From positions 1 to 64,000 of the forward strand of contig NZ_QWGR01000021.1 of assembly GCF_003576475.1 (NCBI RefSeq): a stretch of DNA of 64,000 nucleotides, written 5' to 3'. Both the position numbers and the translations under genes were made by a program. Below are positions 1-9,410 of this stretch, piece by piece. The notes beneath the pieces were generated by a model, which did no database searches, was not told where the DNA came from, and was given only the letters and a program-made list of their open reading frames with translations. The first letter of the stretch is position 1. The number at the start of each line of letters is the position of its first letter. The stretch comes from Maribellus luteus (GTDB lineage Bacteria > Bacteroidota > Bacteroidia > Bacteroidales > Prolixibacteraceae).

Positions 1-35
1 GCCGAGCGGCTGATAAACGTTCTTCTGTTTACCAT
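1..35 (-). CDS. Start of a Tat-type exported protein (partial, cut by window edge)
   Basis: Only the first 11 codons are present, on the minus strand, reading MVNRRTFISRS. The twin arginine followed by T-F-I-S matches the n-region of twin-arginine (Tat) signal peptides such as those of Gfo/Idh/MocA oxidoreductases and sugar isomerases found in Bacteroidota PULs. The ATG lies about 125 bp after the stop of the discoidin lipoprotein gene on the same strand, so it is probably the next gene of the left PUL. The function cannot be told from 11 residues; a cofactor-carrying periplasmic enzyme is an inference from the Tat-like start. Confidence 0.45.
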   Translation of the reverse strand, partial: MVNRRTFISRS

Positions 36-160
36 ACTTTTCTTTTATTGGTTTATAATGTTGTTTTTTAGTTGGTTCTTTATCAAATTCCCAAATATGC
101 TCCCGTTATCTGCTCGTTTTCAAGCAGTACAGGAGCATATATCAGTACATTTTCGGCAGA

Positions 161-1552
161 TTAATCAACCCCCCATACATAGAGTTCAGACAAGTCCATC
201 TGAGCCCCACTGTTTGGTCCAATTGTATTATTCACATAAGTAAAAGCCTCTGTAAGCACAAATCGAAGATACCGGCCTTGCGAAGGAGTTACCTCAAAAA
301 CATGGGAGCGTGTTCCGTTGGAGGTAATTTCCCAATCTCCTATTTTCGTCCAGGTATTCAAATCGTTGCTGATTTCAAAATATCCTTTTTTCTGGTTTCC
401 GCGATAAATGTTATCAGGTTTCCTTAACCCAATTTTTGTTACATTCTTGGTATCTTTCATGTCGATCAAAAAATAATAAGGCATGGGTTTCGGACTGTCC
501 CATTTTGATCCCCAAAAAGTAGCCACATCATCGTCAAGTAATTTATCCGGAGTCCGATTGAGATCAACATATTTAGCTTCTTCACAGATACAAGAATTCC
601 AATCAATTACTTCCCATATTGATCTTGACAATTTATAAGCAGAGCAGCTAATATGGAGCAACAAAGTTTCAGCCTGAGGGTCAATGCTATTTTCTGAAAC
701 TTCAGTTATCCGCAAAGGAAGAATGTATTCTCCGAATAAATACAGATCGGGCTTATTTAGTAAGTTCTTCCTGATTATCGAAACATTTAGGTCCTTTGAT
801 TTCTGCCCGGCACTCAACGAATATTCACCAGGAAAAAGCTCATATGCATTTTCAGGTAGAAGCAAATAATTTGCGTTGTTTGCTTCGTTGTATTTCGCTA
901 ATTCCTGAGTATCAACTTCAATTTTAAAATCCAGCTTTGTTTTGGATTTATAGTTGGTTTGAATGGTTACAGGCACATTAAAACTCTCGGGATCATTAAG
1001 GGAAATTGCAAGCGGGGATGCAGAAAGCCCTGGTTCGGCAAACGCAATGTAAGGTTCAGACAAAACAGGGATTAAAACTACATCTGCGTTTTCCGGTAAA
1101 ACTTCAATTTTATTGACTGACACGACACTAAGAGGTAATGCAAAACTCTTTCCCTGCGATGAAAGTTTCGTTATCTCTGTCGTATTAAAAAGAATGCTGA
1201 ATTTGCCTGAAGCCTCTTTGTCCGAAATATTCAACTCGTTGGTTTCAAGAGTAAAACAATTTTCAGGCAAGATTTCATATTGCGAATTATTTTCTGCGTT
1301 GTATGACGCAAGAAGCTCGCTATTTATGGATAGTTTTAAATTAGCCTCCTGGCTTCCGATCCCTGATTTACATACTGCAAGCTCATATTGATATGTTCCA
1401 AAATTAAAAATTTGGGCATCCTGCAATCCAGATTTAATCAGATAGATTTTGTCTTCTGCGATGTCATTCATACGGTTATCTTCGCACGAAAACATAGTAG
1501 AAGCGAGCAAAAAGATAAACAGGAATTTTATTGATATTCTTCTCATTTCCAT
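161..1552 (-). CDS. DUF1735 (x2) and discoidin-domain surface lipoprotein
   Basis: Predicted outer-surface glycan-binding lipoprotein of the left PUL. The lipobox (LLASTMFSC) follows a short hydrophobic stretch. Two tandem BT_3987-like (DUF1735) domains fill roughly residues 30-290; they share the motif YN-E-NN--Y-xLPEN, so the protein carries an internal duplication. Residues about 310-460 form an F5/8 type C (discoidin) carbohydrate-binding domain, with the usual D-D-T-F-W-G start and a final LSELYVWG strand. No catalytic domain is present. I start at the ATG at 1552: an in-frame ATG at 1582 would overlap the susD stop and put KK-rich non-signal residues in front of the signal peptide; a second ATG at 1546 is also possible. 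It is probably co-transcribed with susC/susD just upstream. Confidence 0.85.
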   Translation of the reverse strand: MEMRRISIKFLFIFLLASTMFSCEDNRMNDIAEDKIYLIKSGLQDAQIFNFGTYQYELAVCKSGIGSQEANLKLSINSELLASYNAENNSQYEILPENCFTLETNELNISDKEASGKFSILFNTTEITKLSSQGKSFALPLSVVSVNKIEVLPENADVVLIPVLSEPYIAFAEPGLSASPLAISLNDPESFNVPVTIQTNYKSKTKLDFKIEVDTQELAKYNEANNANYLLLPENAYELFPGEYSLSAGQKSKDLNVSIIRKNLLNKPDLYLFGEYILPLRITEVSENSIDPQAETLLLHISCSAYKLSRSIWEVIDWNSCICEEAKYVDLNRTPDKLLDDDVATFWGSKWDSPKPMPYYFLIDMKDTKNVTKIGLRKPDNIYRGNQKKGYFEISNDLNTWTKIGDWEITSNGTRSHVFEVTPSQGRYLRFVLTEAFTYVNNTIGPNSGAQMDLSELYVWGVD

Positions 1553-1571
1553 TGTTTTTATTTTTTTCAAA

Positions 1572-3401
1572 TTACCAACCATAATTTTGAGTAATGTTTT
1601 TCATCTCGTCTAATTGCGACTGATGAATCGGAAACAGATAGTGTTTGGGCTGAAATACTAAAGGCAAACAAATTTGGTCGGTACGTTCCCATGAGTCTTC
1701 GTAATTGGTCGCAAGCAAGTTTCTTCCGTAACGTGGCCCATTACTTTCTTTATCGGCAATCATCCAGGTACGGATATCATAATAACGAAGATTTTCAAAG
1801 GCCATTTCCACCAGACGTTCTTTGCGGATTAATTCACGAAGTAAACCTTGATTTCCTTTTACTTCAGGATATGCTTCTTCGATATTGTTCAGACCGCTAC
1901 GGTTGCGAACTTTATTCAGGTAATTTAAAGCGCTGGTTTCATCGCGAGTTGGCTTTTCGTTGCAAGCCTCGGCATAATTAAGATATACTTCCGCCAACCT
2001 AATATATGGCCAACTAAAGCTTCCCCATTTATTGTTATCCATATCGTTTCTTGGGTCAGTCATTCTTCTCCACAGATATCCGACCTTACTGAAGTCGCCC
2101 GATTTATTATTATAGGTCGAAGTTCCCCCGGTATAAAAAGTAACCAGTTTTTTCCCCTGGAAAGTGTTGATCCAATACATTCCATTGAAAAGAACTGATG
2201 CGTAAAATCGAGCATCACGTCCAACACAACTCTGATGTGCTTTTATTGTAAATTTATCAATTGGGTGTACATATGAATCGACGAATCCTTCGTCAGAATA
2301 TCCTGACAACGGATCTATGTTTGGAGTACCATTTAACTGATAACCAGCAACTGGAAAACGACCAGTCTCTGCCATCGGATAAGTATCAACCAGTTTCATT
2401 GACGGAGCATAGCCGCCATAACCATGCTTTACAACCAATGGAGGGTTACAACGAACATTCCACAACCATCCGTCAGACTCCCATTTCGCAAAGATTAATT
2501 CGTCATTCCATTTCTCAAAGTAAATGCCCATGTATGACTTTATCCCTCTTTGAAGAGGATCATTCTCGGTTGTATTTTCATATAGTTTATAAATTCCCAG
2601 ATCGATTACGTCTTTGGCTGCTTTGGCCGCTTTTTCCCACTTTACCGGATCTGGCGCTTGAGGGAAAAGAAAATCGCCATAATAGTTTTGCATGCCTTTG
2701 TATAAGTCACAGCCATTGAAAAGGGGGCGAGCTGCATACAACAACATCCGTGCTCGCGTTGCCAATGCCGCTCCTTTGGTGGCTCGTCCATACCATGCCG
2801 GGTCTTGAATTCTGAGAGGCAAATCATTTGCTGCTTTTTCCAGTTCACTGTTAATAAATTCGAAACAGAACTCCAATGAATGCCTGTCAATTTCTTCATT
2901 CTTTATATTCAAATCAGGAACTCTATCTCCCCATATATATACCGGGCCATATTGCTCAACCATCATAAAATAAAGATACGCTCGAATAAACCGAGCTTCT
3001 GCCTTCATGTTTAGACGCTCTTCCGCAGATAGTTCCAGACATTTATCAACGTTCTCGATAAAAATGGAGGCCTGATGGATGCCTTTGTAGTTATAAGACC
3101 AAGTGTGGTACAGATTAGTTGACGGGTTCCAAGAACCATCGTTGTGCCCTAGATAAGGTGCCCAGGCAATCCATGAATAATATGCTTCATCTGACCGGGG
3201 AGTTGTACTCTCTTTGGCTTCGTAGTCCTTGGGAAGAAATGAATATACCTGAGACAGGTAGCGTTCGGTTGTAATACGCTTGTCAAATGCTTCCTCAAGA
3301 GTCATTTGGTCATTCAAACTGGGAGTAAGATATTCTTCACACGAGGGAAATACGATTACTCCGACAAAACACAAAATGTATAAGAATGTATTTTTAATCA
3401 T
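1572..3401 (-). CDS. SusD/RagB family nutrient-binding outer membrane lipoprotein
   Basis: A 609-residue SusD-like lipoprotein that caps its partner SusC transporter and captures glycan or other ligand at the cell surface. The N-terminus is a lipoprotein signal ending in VIVFPSC. The family's TPR-like elements are visible: ARFIRAYLYFMMVEQYGPV near residue 140, an ALNYLNKVRNRSGL helix near 520, and RKERLVEMAFENLRYYDIR near 555, which match the SusD_RagB C-terminal signature. It lies 11 bp downstream of the SusC gene and just before the DUF1735-discoidin gene, so the three are one operon. The ligand cannot be inferred from sequence. Confidence 0.95.
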   Translation of the reverse strand: MIKNTFLYILCFVGVIVFPSCEEYLTPSLNDQMTLEEAFDKRITTERYLSQVYSFLPKDYEAKESTTPRSDEAYYSWIAWAPYLGHNDGSWNPSTNLYHTWSYNYKGIHQASIFIENVDKCLELSAEERLNMKAEARFIRAYLYFMMVEQYGPVYIWGDRVPDLNIKNEEIDRHSLEFCFEFINSELEKAANDLPLRIQDPAWYGRATKGAALATRARMLLYAARPLFNGCDLYKGMQNYYGDFLFPQAPDPVKWEKAAKAAKDVIDLGIYKLYENTTENDPLQRGIKSYMGIYFEKWNDELIFAKWESDGWLWNVRCNPPLVVKHGYGGYAPSMKLVDTYPMAETGRFPVAGYQLNGTPNIDPLSGYSDEGFVDSYVHPIDKFTIKAHQSCVGRDARFYASVLFNGMYWINTFQGKKLVTFYTGGTSTYNNKSGDFSKVGYLWRRMTDPRNDMDNNKWGSFSWPYIRLAEVYLNYAEACNEKPTRDETSALNYLNKVRNRSGLNNIEEAYPEVKGNQGLLRELIRKERLVEMAFENLRYYDIRTWMIADKESNGPRYGRNLLATNYEDSWERTDQICLPLVFQPKHYLFPIHQSQLDEMKNITQNYGW

Positions 3402-3412
3402 TACTTCGGCTT

Positions 3413-6400
3413 TTAGAAATTTAAGTTAACTCCAAAATTTAAAGTCTTCATATTTGGGTAGACAGCTCCCTGCTGATCAGTTATTTCGGGATCCCAAAGG
3501 CTGAAGCTACTCATTGTTAACAGGTTGACTCCTTGTGCATAAATACGGACCGAAGAAAAACCAACTTTGTCCGAAATCGTTTTGGGAATAGTATATCCGA
3601 ATTCTGCATTTTTTAGACGCAGGAAGCTATTCTCGATTTGTTTGGCAGTTGATCGTTGTCGGTTATTCTCATTGGTGTAAATAGACATGCGGGGATATTT
3701 GGCCTTAGGATCTGGGTCTTCGGGTCTCCATCGGTTTTCAGCAACATCGGCATAAACACCCGACAAGAATAGATTTGAGTTTTCAAAACCATTGATCGCA
3801 GTACCTCCTATAAACATGGTTGTATTTCCTACTCCCTGGAAAAATAACGAGAGATCAAATCCTTTATACCCCATGCTAAATCCAAATCCATAATTGATTT
3901 CAGGAATACTTGTTCTGCCAATGGGAACCATATCAGATGCGTTGATTACCATATCTCCATTGATATCGCGGTATTTTAAATCACCCGGACGAACAGGCCC
4001 GTATTGCTGAATTGGACTATTGGCGATATCCTCTTCAGACTCGAAATAACCTAATGCTACAAGTCCAAACTGCTGATACAAAGGCTTACCTACCTCACTT
4101 TTATAAGCCATTATGGGAGTTGGTTTGTCATCATACAATTTTTCGTTCCGGTTGAAAGTAAAATTCGCACGAGCAGAAATATTCAAATCCCCTATTTGTT
4201 CGCGGTACTCCATGGATGCATCGACCCCTCTGTTTTTCATTCTTCCAAGATTAACGTAAGGATCAACATTAATTCCCACAATAGATGGAACGCTTTCCCT
4301 TTCGATGAAAATACCTTCGCGCAATTCGTGAAAATAATCTACCTGAACATCAAGTTTATTTAGTAAACCTACTTCAACCCCAATATTCAACTTTTTGGCT
4401 TTTTCCCAAGACACATGAGGGTTCCCAGGATAACCTGTAGCGAGCCCCCTAATCCAAGTCTGTCCCATTTCACCAAAAGTATAGGAACTATAATCCTGCA
4501 TCTCTGGATTATAAGCAAATCGGCGGCCTCCTCCAATTTTATCGTTCCCGATGGTTCCGTACGAACCTTTCAGCTTCAGAGTACTAATGACGTTCGTCAA
4601 TGGCTGAAAAAAGCTCTCACTGCTAAGCATATACCCCAATGCAACTGAAGGAAAGAAACCATATTGTTTACCAGGAGAAAAGTTCTCGGAACCATTGTAC
4701 CCAAAGTTTCCTTCAGCAAAATATTTGTCACGGTATGCATAGGTCACACGGCCTGCAATCCCCATATTTCGATATGGGAGAGAATACACATACTTGCTCG
4801 GGAAATTGTCGATATGTTCCCGTTGGTTGAATAAAAACAAGCCTCCTACCCGGTGATCATCATTAAATACCTGATCGTAGGTAACTGATGCTTCCAGGTA
4901 GGTGGTACGTGAGCCTGCATTCCCTCGTTCAAAGGTCATATAATCTCCACCGTCGGTTGTCCTTTTAAGAACAAGGCCTCCTTCAGCGTCGCGGTCAATG
5001 GCATAATAGGTAGTAGGACTTTTCTTCCTAATGATACTGGCTGAATTATAAGCATCCCACGAATACTTGATATTCGCTTTCAATCCTGGCGTGATCAGCT
5101 CCGAAAAATCCTGAGTAATTCCAACCAGCGATTGTGCATTGTTGTTGAATATCTGAACATAGCCAGTATTATTCAGCAAGTTATAAGGGTTCTGACCAAT
5201 ATCAGGCTTTGCTAAACTCCCGTCAGAATACATTTTAGGAATGGCAATCGGTACTGTTTGGAAAGAATACAACCAAAGACTTGTGGTGTTTGGCCTGTTT
5301 TTCACTTCATACTGATTGGCCAAATTGATATTCAGAATAGTGTTCCGATGCAGTTTTATATCAATATTAGACCGAAAAGAATATTTGGTCCAGTTCAACG
5401 AAGGATTGTACTCTTCGCTTTCAATAGCGTCGAAGATCCCGTTTTCGCGGTATACTGACCCGGATACATAAAAGTTGGCAATATTACCTCCCCCGGAAAC
5501 ACTCGCATTTAAACGGTGACTGGTTGTTGCATTTTTATAAATTTCGTCAAGCCAGTTAACATTCGGGTATAAATCAGGGTCTGAACCATCCAGGTATTTT
5601 TGTTTGGCTTCTTCTGAATAGAAATTCCTTCCCTTGTATGCTTCTCTGTGTACTTCATTGTATAAATCGATGAATTGCTCGGCATTGGCCATCTGAGGCA
5701 TACGGGTGGGCGAAAGTAAGCCTGTTTCTGCTTTTACATTGATAAGTGGCTTTCCTGTTTTCCCTTTTCGTGTAGTGACCAAAACAACACCGTTTGCTCC
5801 CCGAACTCCATATACAGCAGTAGCTGTTGCATCTTTTAGAATTGAGAAAGTTTCAATGTCCTCAACTTCAATCAGGTCCAGCGAACGCTCAACGCCGTCA
5901 ATCAGTACCAACGGGCGGTTATTAGCACCGAAGGTACTTACTCCACGAATCCAAAAATCGGCTCCGGAGCCTGGTTCGCCTGATCGTTGCACAGCGACAA
6001 TACCTGCCAGCTGCCCCGCTAAACTGGTACTAATTTTCCCTACAGGCATACTCAAATCGGAAACTACTGCCGAAGTGATAGCTCCGATAACACTTTCTTT
6101 ACGCTGCTTTCCAAAAGCAACAACAACAATGTCTTCTAACTCCTGCGATTCTTCGACCAACGTGACGTTGATTTCGCTTTGTCCGGTGTACTCTACTATC
6201 TTATTGGTCATTCCGATAAACGAAAAGAGTAACTTATTTCCGGGAACAACTTCAATTTGAAATGAGCCATCCACATCGGTCATTACTCCTCGCGTTGTCC
6301 CTACTATTGTAATAGTAGCGCCGGGAAGGGGCAATCCTTTGTCATCGGTAATTCTTCCTCTGATAGTTTTCCCTTCAGTGGCTTCTGTTGGAAGTACAGA

Positions 6401-6784
6401 GGGAGTCTTTTCTGGCGTTGAGGCTGCCTTCCCTATTGTGATTTGTCGGTCGCGGACAATGTAAGCATTGTTAGTTCCCTTGAACAAAAGGTCGAGTATC
6501 TCTTCAATCTTTTTATCCGATACATTTATATCCACCTTTCGCCTGGTATCTAGTTGCTGATCCTGGTAAAAGAAAATAAATTCAGATTGAGATTCAATGT
6601 TTTCCAGAATTTCTTTTACTGTTGCTTGTTTTAGCTTTAAAGAAAGCCTTGCACTTTGCGAGTAACTGGGAATGCTAAAGGCAAGAGCCGAGTTAAAAAT
6701 GAGTAGAAGCAGAGTAAGCCTCATAACTAAAAAGGTTTTTCGAAGACCTCTGAAAAGGCCCCCTTCATTTAATTTTTTTTTCAT
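3413..6784 (-). CDS. SusC/RagA family TonB-linked outer membrane transporter with STN domain
   Basis: TonB-dependent importer of the left PUL, 1123 residues. After a signal peptide ending near SYSQS (about residue 43) comes an STN domain (about 48-117), which relays substrate occupancy to a FecR anti-sigma factor. A carboxypeptidase-regulatory-like domain (about 140-225, GRITDDKGLPLPGATI) follows, then the plug (about 232-350, with WIRGVSTFG and VYGVRGANGVVLVTT) and the beta-barrel, ending in the aromatic C-terminus FGVNLNF. The STN domain together with the sigma/anti-sigma genes upstream implies trans-envelope regulation. The stop is 11 bp from susD. Confidence 0.95.
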   Translation of the reverse strand: MKKKLNEGGLFRGLRKTFLVMRLTLLLLIFNSALAFSIPSYSQSARLSLKLKQATVKEILENIESQSEFIFFYQDQQLDTRRKVDINVSDKKIEEILDLLFKGTNNAYIVRDRQITIGKAASTPEKTPSVLPTEATEGKTIRGRITDDKGLPLPGATITIVGTTRGVMTDVDGSFQIEVVPGNKLLFSFIGMTNKIVEYTGQSEINVTLVEESQELEDIVVVAFGKQRKESVIGAITSAVVSDLSMPVGKISTSLAGQLAGIVAVQRSGEPGSGADFWIRGVSTFGANNRPLVLIDGVERSLDLIEVEDIETFSILKDATATAVYGVRGANGVVLVTTRKGKTGKPLINVKAETGLLSPTRMPQMANAEQFIDLYNEVHREAYKGRNFYSEEAKQKYLDGSDPDLYPNVNWLDEIYKNATTSHRLNASVSGGGNIANFYVSGSVYRENGIFDAIESEEYNPSLNWTKYSFRSNIDIKLHRNTILNINLANQYEVKNRPNTTSLWLYSFQTVPIAIPKMYSDGSLAKPDIGQNPYNLLNNTGYVQIFNNNAQSLVGITQDFSELITPGLKANIKYSWDAYNSASIIRKKSPTTYYAIDRDAEGGLVLKRTTDGGDYMTFERGNAGSRTTYLEASVTYDQVFNDDHRVGGLFLFNQREHIDNFPSKYVYSLPYRNMGIAGRVTYAYRDKYFAEGNFGYNGSENFSPGKQYGFFPSVALGYMLSSESFFQPLTNVISTLKLKGSYGTIGNDKIGGGRRFAYNPEMQDYSSYTFGEMGQTWIRGLATGYPGNPHVSWEKAKKLNIGVEVGLLNKLDVQVDYFHELREGIFIERESVPSIVGINVDPYVNLGRMKNRGVDASMEYREQIGDLNISARANFTFNRNEKLYDDKPTPIMAYKSEVGKPLYQQFGLVALGYFESEEDIANSPIQQYGPVRPGDLKYRDINGDMVINASDMVPIGRTSIPEINYGFGFSMGYKGFDLSLFFQGVGNTTMFIGGTAINGFENSNLFLSGVYADVAENRWRPEDPDPKAKYPRMSIYTNENNRQRSTAKQIENSFLRLKNAEFGYTIPKTISDKVGFSSVRIYAQGVNLLTMSSFSLWDPEITDQQGAVYPNMKTLNFGVNLNF

Positions 6785-6810
6785 AAATTTGACTGTTTAT
6801 GTTTACACAA

Positions 6811-6824
6811 TGACCCTAGGGTCA
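6811..6824. promoter_or_regulatory. 14-bp perfect palindrome in the fecR-susC gap (left PUL)
   Basis: TGACCCTAGGGTCA is self-complementary over its full length and lies 27 bp upstream of the susC start. It could be a dimeric regulator's operator or the tip of a leader hairpin. Function is inferred only from symmetry and position. Confidence 0.35.
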
Positions 6825-6838
6825 GTTAACTAAAATGG

Positions 6839-6870
6839 AACCGGGAACTGTTTGGTCGCATCTCCCGGTT
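6839..6870 (-). promoter_or_regulatory. Stem-loop in the susC leader (left PUL)
   Basis: An 8-bp perfect stem, AACCGGGA with TCCCGGTT, closes a 16-nt loop between fecR and susC. Read on the transcribed minus strand it is not followed by a strong T-run, so it looks like a leader, attenuation or processing hairpin rather than a simple terminator. The right PUL has a comparable hairpin in the same gap. Confidence 0.45.
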
Positions 6871-6915
6871 TTTATTTTTTCAAAATAGATTCCGTTAGTT
6901 TTTTATCTCATAGGC

Positions 6916-8094
6916 TTATTGTTTTATAATGAAATGACCTTCGTTTTCAGTTACAGAAACCGAAGAAGCAAAAGATATATTTTCGAGCACAGCGGCTAAC
7001 TCATCTTTAAGGTCAAGCTTTCCTGAAAATGTAATTTGTTCCAATTCTTTGTCTGCGATAATTGTTTGGTTGTAATAGCGTTCCAACTTTTTAAAAACTT
7101 CGGTGGTAGGCTTGTTTTCGAATATCAAGTAACCACTAATCCATGAAGCATATATATCGGTATTTACCTGATCTTTACTTAAAGTTTCGTCATGTTTTTG
7201 GTAGCGGACTCTTTCTCCGGGAACCATCTCAATATTTTCAGCAAAGGATTTGTTTCTCGAAACACTCACTTTCCCGTTTAACAAAACGGTTTCCATCGAA
7301 ATGTCTTCATTATAGGCTGAAACATTAAAACGTGTTCCTAATACCCGGATTTTTATATCACGAGTAATCACATAAAATGGCTTTGCTGCATTTGGAGCTA
7401 CCTCAAAAAGTGCTTCGCCACTTAAAAATACTTCACGCGAGCTGGAGCTAAATTCAGGGGGATAAGAGAGCTGACTACCAGAATTGAGCCAAATATGAGT
7501 CCCGTCCGCTAAAGTAATTTCTGAACGTTTTCCGTAAGGGATGATGATTTGATTCAACGCCTGTTCTTTCTTTTTTACTTCTTTTTTGGGGCTTATGATG
7601 GTATCGCTGTTGATCGTGAGTTTGTCGGAGGCAGCTTGGATAATTTGTGTATTGGTGGTTTCAAATTCATGAGTAATTCCATTGGCTGTTATCAACCGTC
7701 CTTTGTCTCCACTGGCCTCAACTTGGAGGTCTTGAGGGAAATAAATAGTATTCGTTTTTTGCAGATATAGAAAGGTGCCAGAAACAATTAGTAAAAGGAC
7801 AGCTGCTGCATATTGAACATATCGAAGAATGATCCTTTTTCCTGTTTTTTTCTTTTTTAAAATTTGGATGAAGATCAGTTCGAGTTTTTTTTCTGGAAGC
7901 GGTTCATTTTGCGCTCGCATTGAGTGAATAATTAGAATTGCCTCCCTTATCATTTCCTCTTGTTCCGGGTGTTCTTGCAAATAAATATCCCAAAAACGAT
8001 CCAAATCCTTATTAGGTGTAATCACCCATCTTGAAAACAGCGGATCAAGAATGAAATCATCGGTTGTATAATGAATGTATTGATTTGGTTTCAT
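6916..8094 (-). CDS. FecR-family anti-sigma factor (DUF4974 C-terminus)
   Basis: Inner-membrane regulator, 392 residues, that holds or activates the adjacent ECF sigma factor and receives a signal from the STN domain of SusC. A cytoplasmic N-terminal part (about 1-88) precedes one transmembrane helix (about 92-112, AAAVLLLIVSGTFLYL). The periplasmic FecR domain (about 180-275) contains IPYGKRSEITLADGTHIWLN and VLGTRFNVSAY. A DUF4974 domain closes the protein (about 320-392, LERYYNQTI). It is encoded 112 bp downstream of the sigma gene and 131 bp upstream of susC. The target sigma is inferred from adjacency. Confidence 0.93.
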   Translation of the reverse strand: MKPNQYIHYTTDDFILDPLFSRWVITPNKDLDRFWDIYLQEHPEQEEMIREAILIIHSMRAQNEPLPEKKLELIFIQILKKKKTGKRIILRYVQYAAAVLLLIVSGTFLYLQKTNTIYFPQDLQVEASGDKGRLITANGITHEFETTNTQIIQAASDKLTINSDTIISPKKEVKKKEQALNQIIIPYGKRSEITLADGTHIWLNSGSQLSYPPEFSSSSREVFLSGEALFEVAPNAAKPFYVITRDIKIRVLGTRFNVSAYNEDISMETVLLNGKVSVSRNKSFAENIEMVPGERVRYQKHDETLSKDQVNTDIYASWISGYLIFENKPTTEVFKKLERYYNQTIIADKELEQITFSGKLDLKDELAAVLENISFASSVSVTENEGHFIIKQ

Positions 8095-8206
8095 TTTCTT
8101 ATGTCGCTTTTATAGATACAAAGACATCCACAAGTGAAACATCATCGTTTATTTTAACTATTTTGTTTTGCCTAAGAATAAAAAGAGAGAAAATGCCTGT
8201 GCACTC

Positions 8207-8797
8207 TCATTGACGGATGAAAATCAGTAGAGCAATCAACTGAGACGGTTGATGGATGGATTGACGGAGTGCTTTGATTGCTTTTGATATTAGGTTTCGA
8301 CACGATTCGACACTAATGTCCATTAGTTCTGCTATCTCCTCATAACCAAGCCCTTCGTGATACTTTAAATAAATTGACTCCTTCTGTCTTGAAGGTAATT
8401 TCTTTAATGCTTGAGCGAGTAAACGAGTTTGTTCTTTGACTACTTCCTCCTTTATTATTTCCTGTTCAATAGAATAATTAACCTGAAAGCTGTAGTCGTC
8501 AGAAAGGGGATCAGTACTTGTTTTATCCTCTTTTTTTAATAACCGGAATAATTTGCGTTTAAATGAACACATCAAATAAAATAGAATATTATCTGTTGGT
8601 CCAAGTGTTTTTCTTTTACTGAACAGGTCAGAAAATAAATCCTGAATTACATCTTCAATTATATTTTGATTTGAGGTAAATTTCAGACCATACCAATACA
8701 AGCGGGGAGCAATCTCCGAATATATATCTGCAAAACAAGAGTTGTCTCCTTGCCTGAAGCGATCCCATTTATTTCCATCGTCTAATCGCACTTGCAT
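8207..8797 (-). CDS. RNA polymerase ECF sigma factor (left PUL)
   Basis: A 196-residue sigma-70 family ECF factor of the Bacteroidota PUL type. Region 2 lies around residues 20-90 (NIIEDVIQDLFSDLF). Region 4 lies around 130-178, with a helix-turn-helix LGYEEIAELMDISVESCRNL followed by ALRQ. It should direct transcription of the minus-strand fecR-susC-susD genes when released by the FecR protein encoded next to it. It is transcribed away from a second ECF sigma gene that begins 613 bp away, giving back-to-back regulatory modules. The ATG at 8797 is the only suitable start. Confidence 0.94.
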   Translation of the reverse strand: MQVRLDDGNKWDRFRQGDNSCFADIYSEIAPRLYWYGLKFTSNQNIIEDVIQDLFSDLFSKRKTLGPTDNILFYLMCSFKRKLFRLLKKEDKTSTDPLSDDYSFQVNYSIEQEIIKEEVVKEQTRLLAQALKKLPSRQKESIYLKYHEGLGYEEIAELMDISVESCRNLISKAIKALRQSIHQPSQLIALLIFIRQ

Positions 8798-9410
8798 ACA
8801 ATATTTACTAAAAGGCCATATTCGTTTTCTTCATCTTCCAAAAAAGAAACCAGCGAATGCTCAAAGTTATAAGAAATCGCGTTAAAATACGAAGGAGAGA
8901 TTTCATGTTGGACTCCTTTCTCTGCAGCTAGGACAACCAAATGAGATTCAACCAAATAATTACGTCCCTCTATTTTTTGCTTTTAAACTATGGTAATTTT
9001 GAATAAAAAAATTCGATTGAGAAAAAGATGTTTACTCTCAGTCGCTATTTTTCAATTGCCCCAGCCTAAGCGCAAAAAAAATTTCCCAAATCAATGAACC
9101 ACTTATCTAAAACCAAGTCTCGGATAGTTTGCAAACAAAGCTTAAAGCTCATTGACTAAACAGAAGTAACCTTCTGACATTGATAAAACAACATGACTCG
9201 CACACAAACTCAGTTAGGCATATAAAAACTCATATTAGTTTGGATGGTTATTAATTTTCATCCACTAAACGTAATCGATATAAACAAATTAATCTACCCC
9301 ACCTTCTTTTTATCAAGAGACTCTCAATCTAAGAAATCAAAGAAACTATATTTGAATAGTATTTTGTCCATTTAGGAATAAATTGTATCATTATTTACAA
9401 ATTCAGTTTA
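8798..9410. other. Divergent regulatory region between two ECF sigma genes
   Basis: This 613-bp AT-rich gap separates the starts of two divergent ECF sigma genes and must hold both promoters. A TAACTTTG box on the minus strand (8862-8869) fits the Bacteroidota -7 consensus for the left gene. No equally good match was found for the right gene. A 57-codon minus-strand open frame with a TTG start (8782-8955) overlaps the left sigma start and is described as a finding. I saw no RNA gene or insertion sequence here. Confidence 0.6.
8862..8869 (-). promoter_or_regulatory. Candidate -7 box of the left ECF sigma gene
   Basis: On the minus strand TAACTTTG matches TAnnTTTG, the Bacteroidota sigma-ABfr -7 consensus, about 65 bp upstream of the sigma ATG. 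No clear TTTG -33 element precedes it, so support is weak. Confidence 0.3.

Noticed and set aside
5706-6260. 184-codon frame antisense to susC
   Set aside because: It is the mirror of the conserved plug region and has a low-complexity, Ser/Thr/Pro-rich composition.
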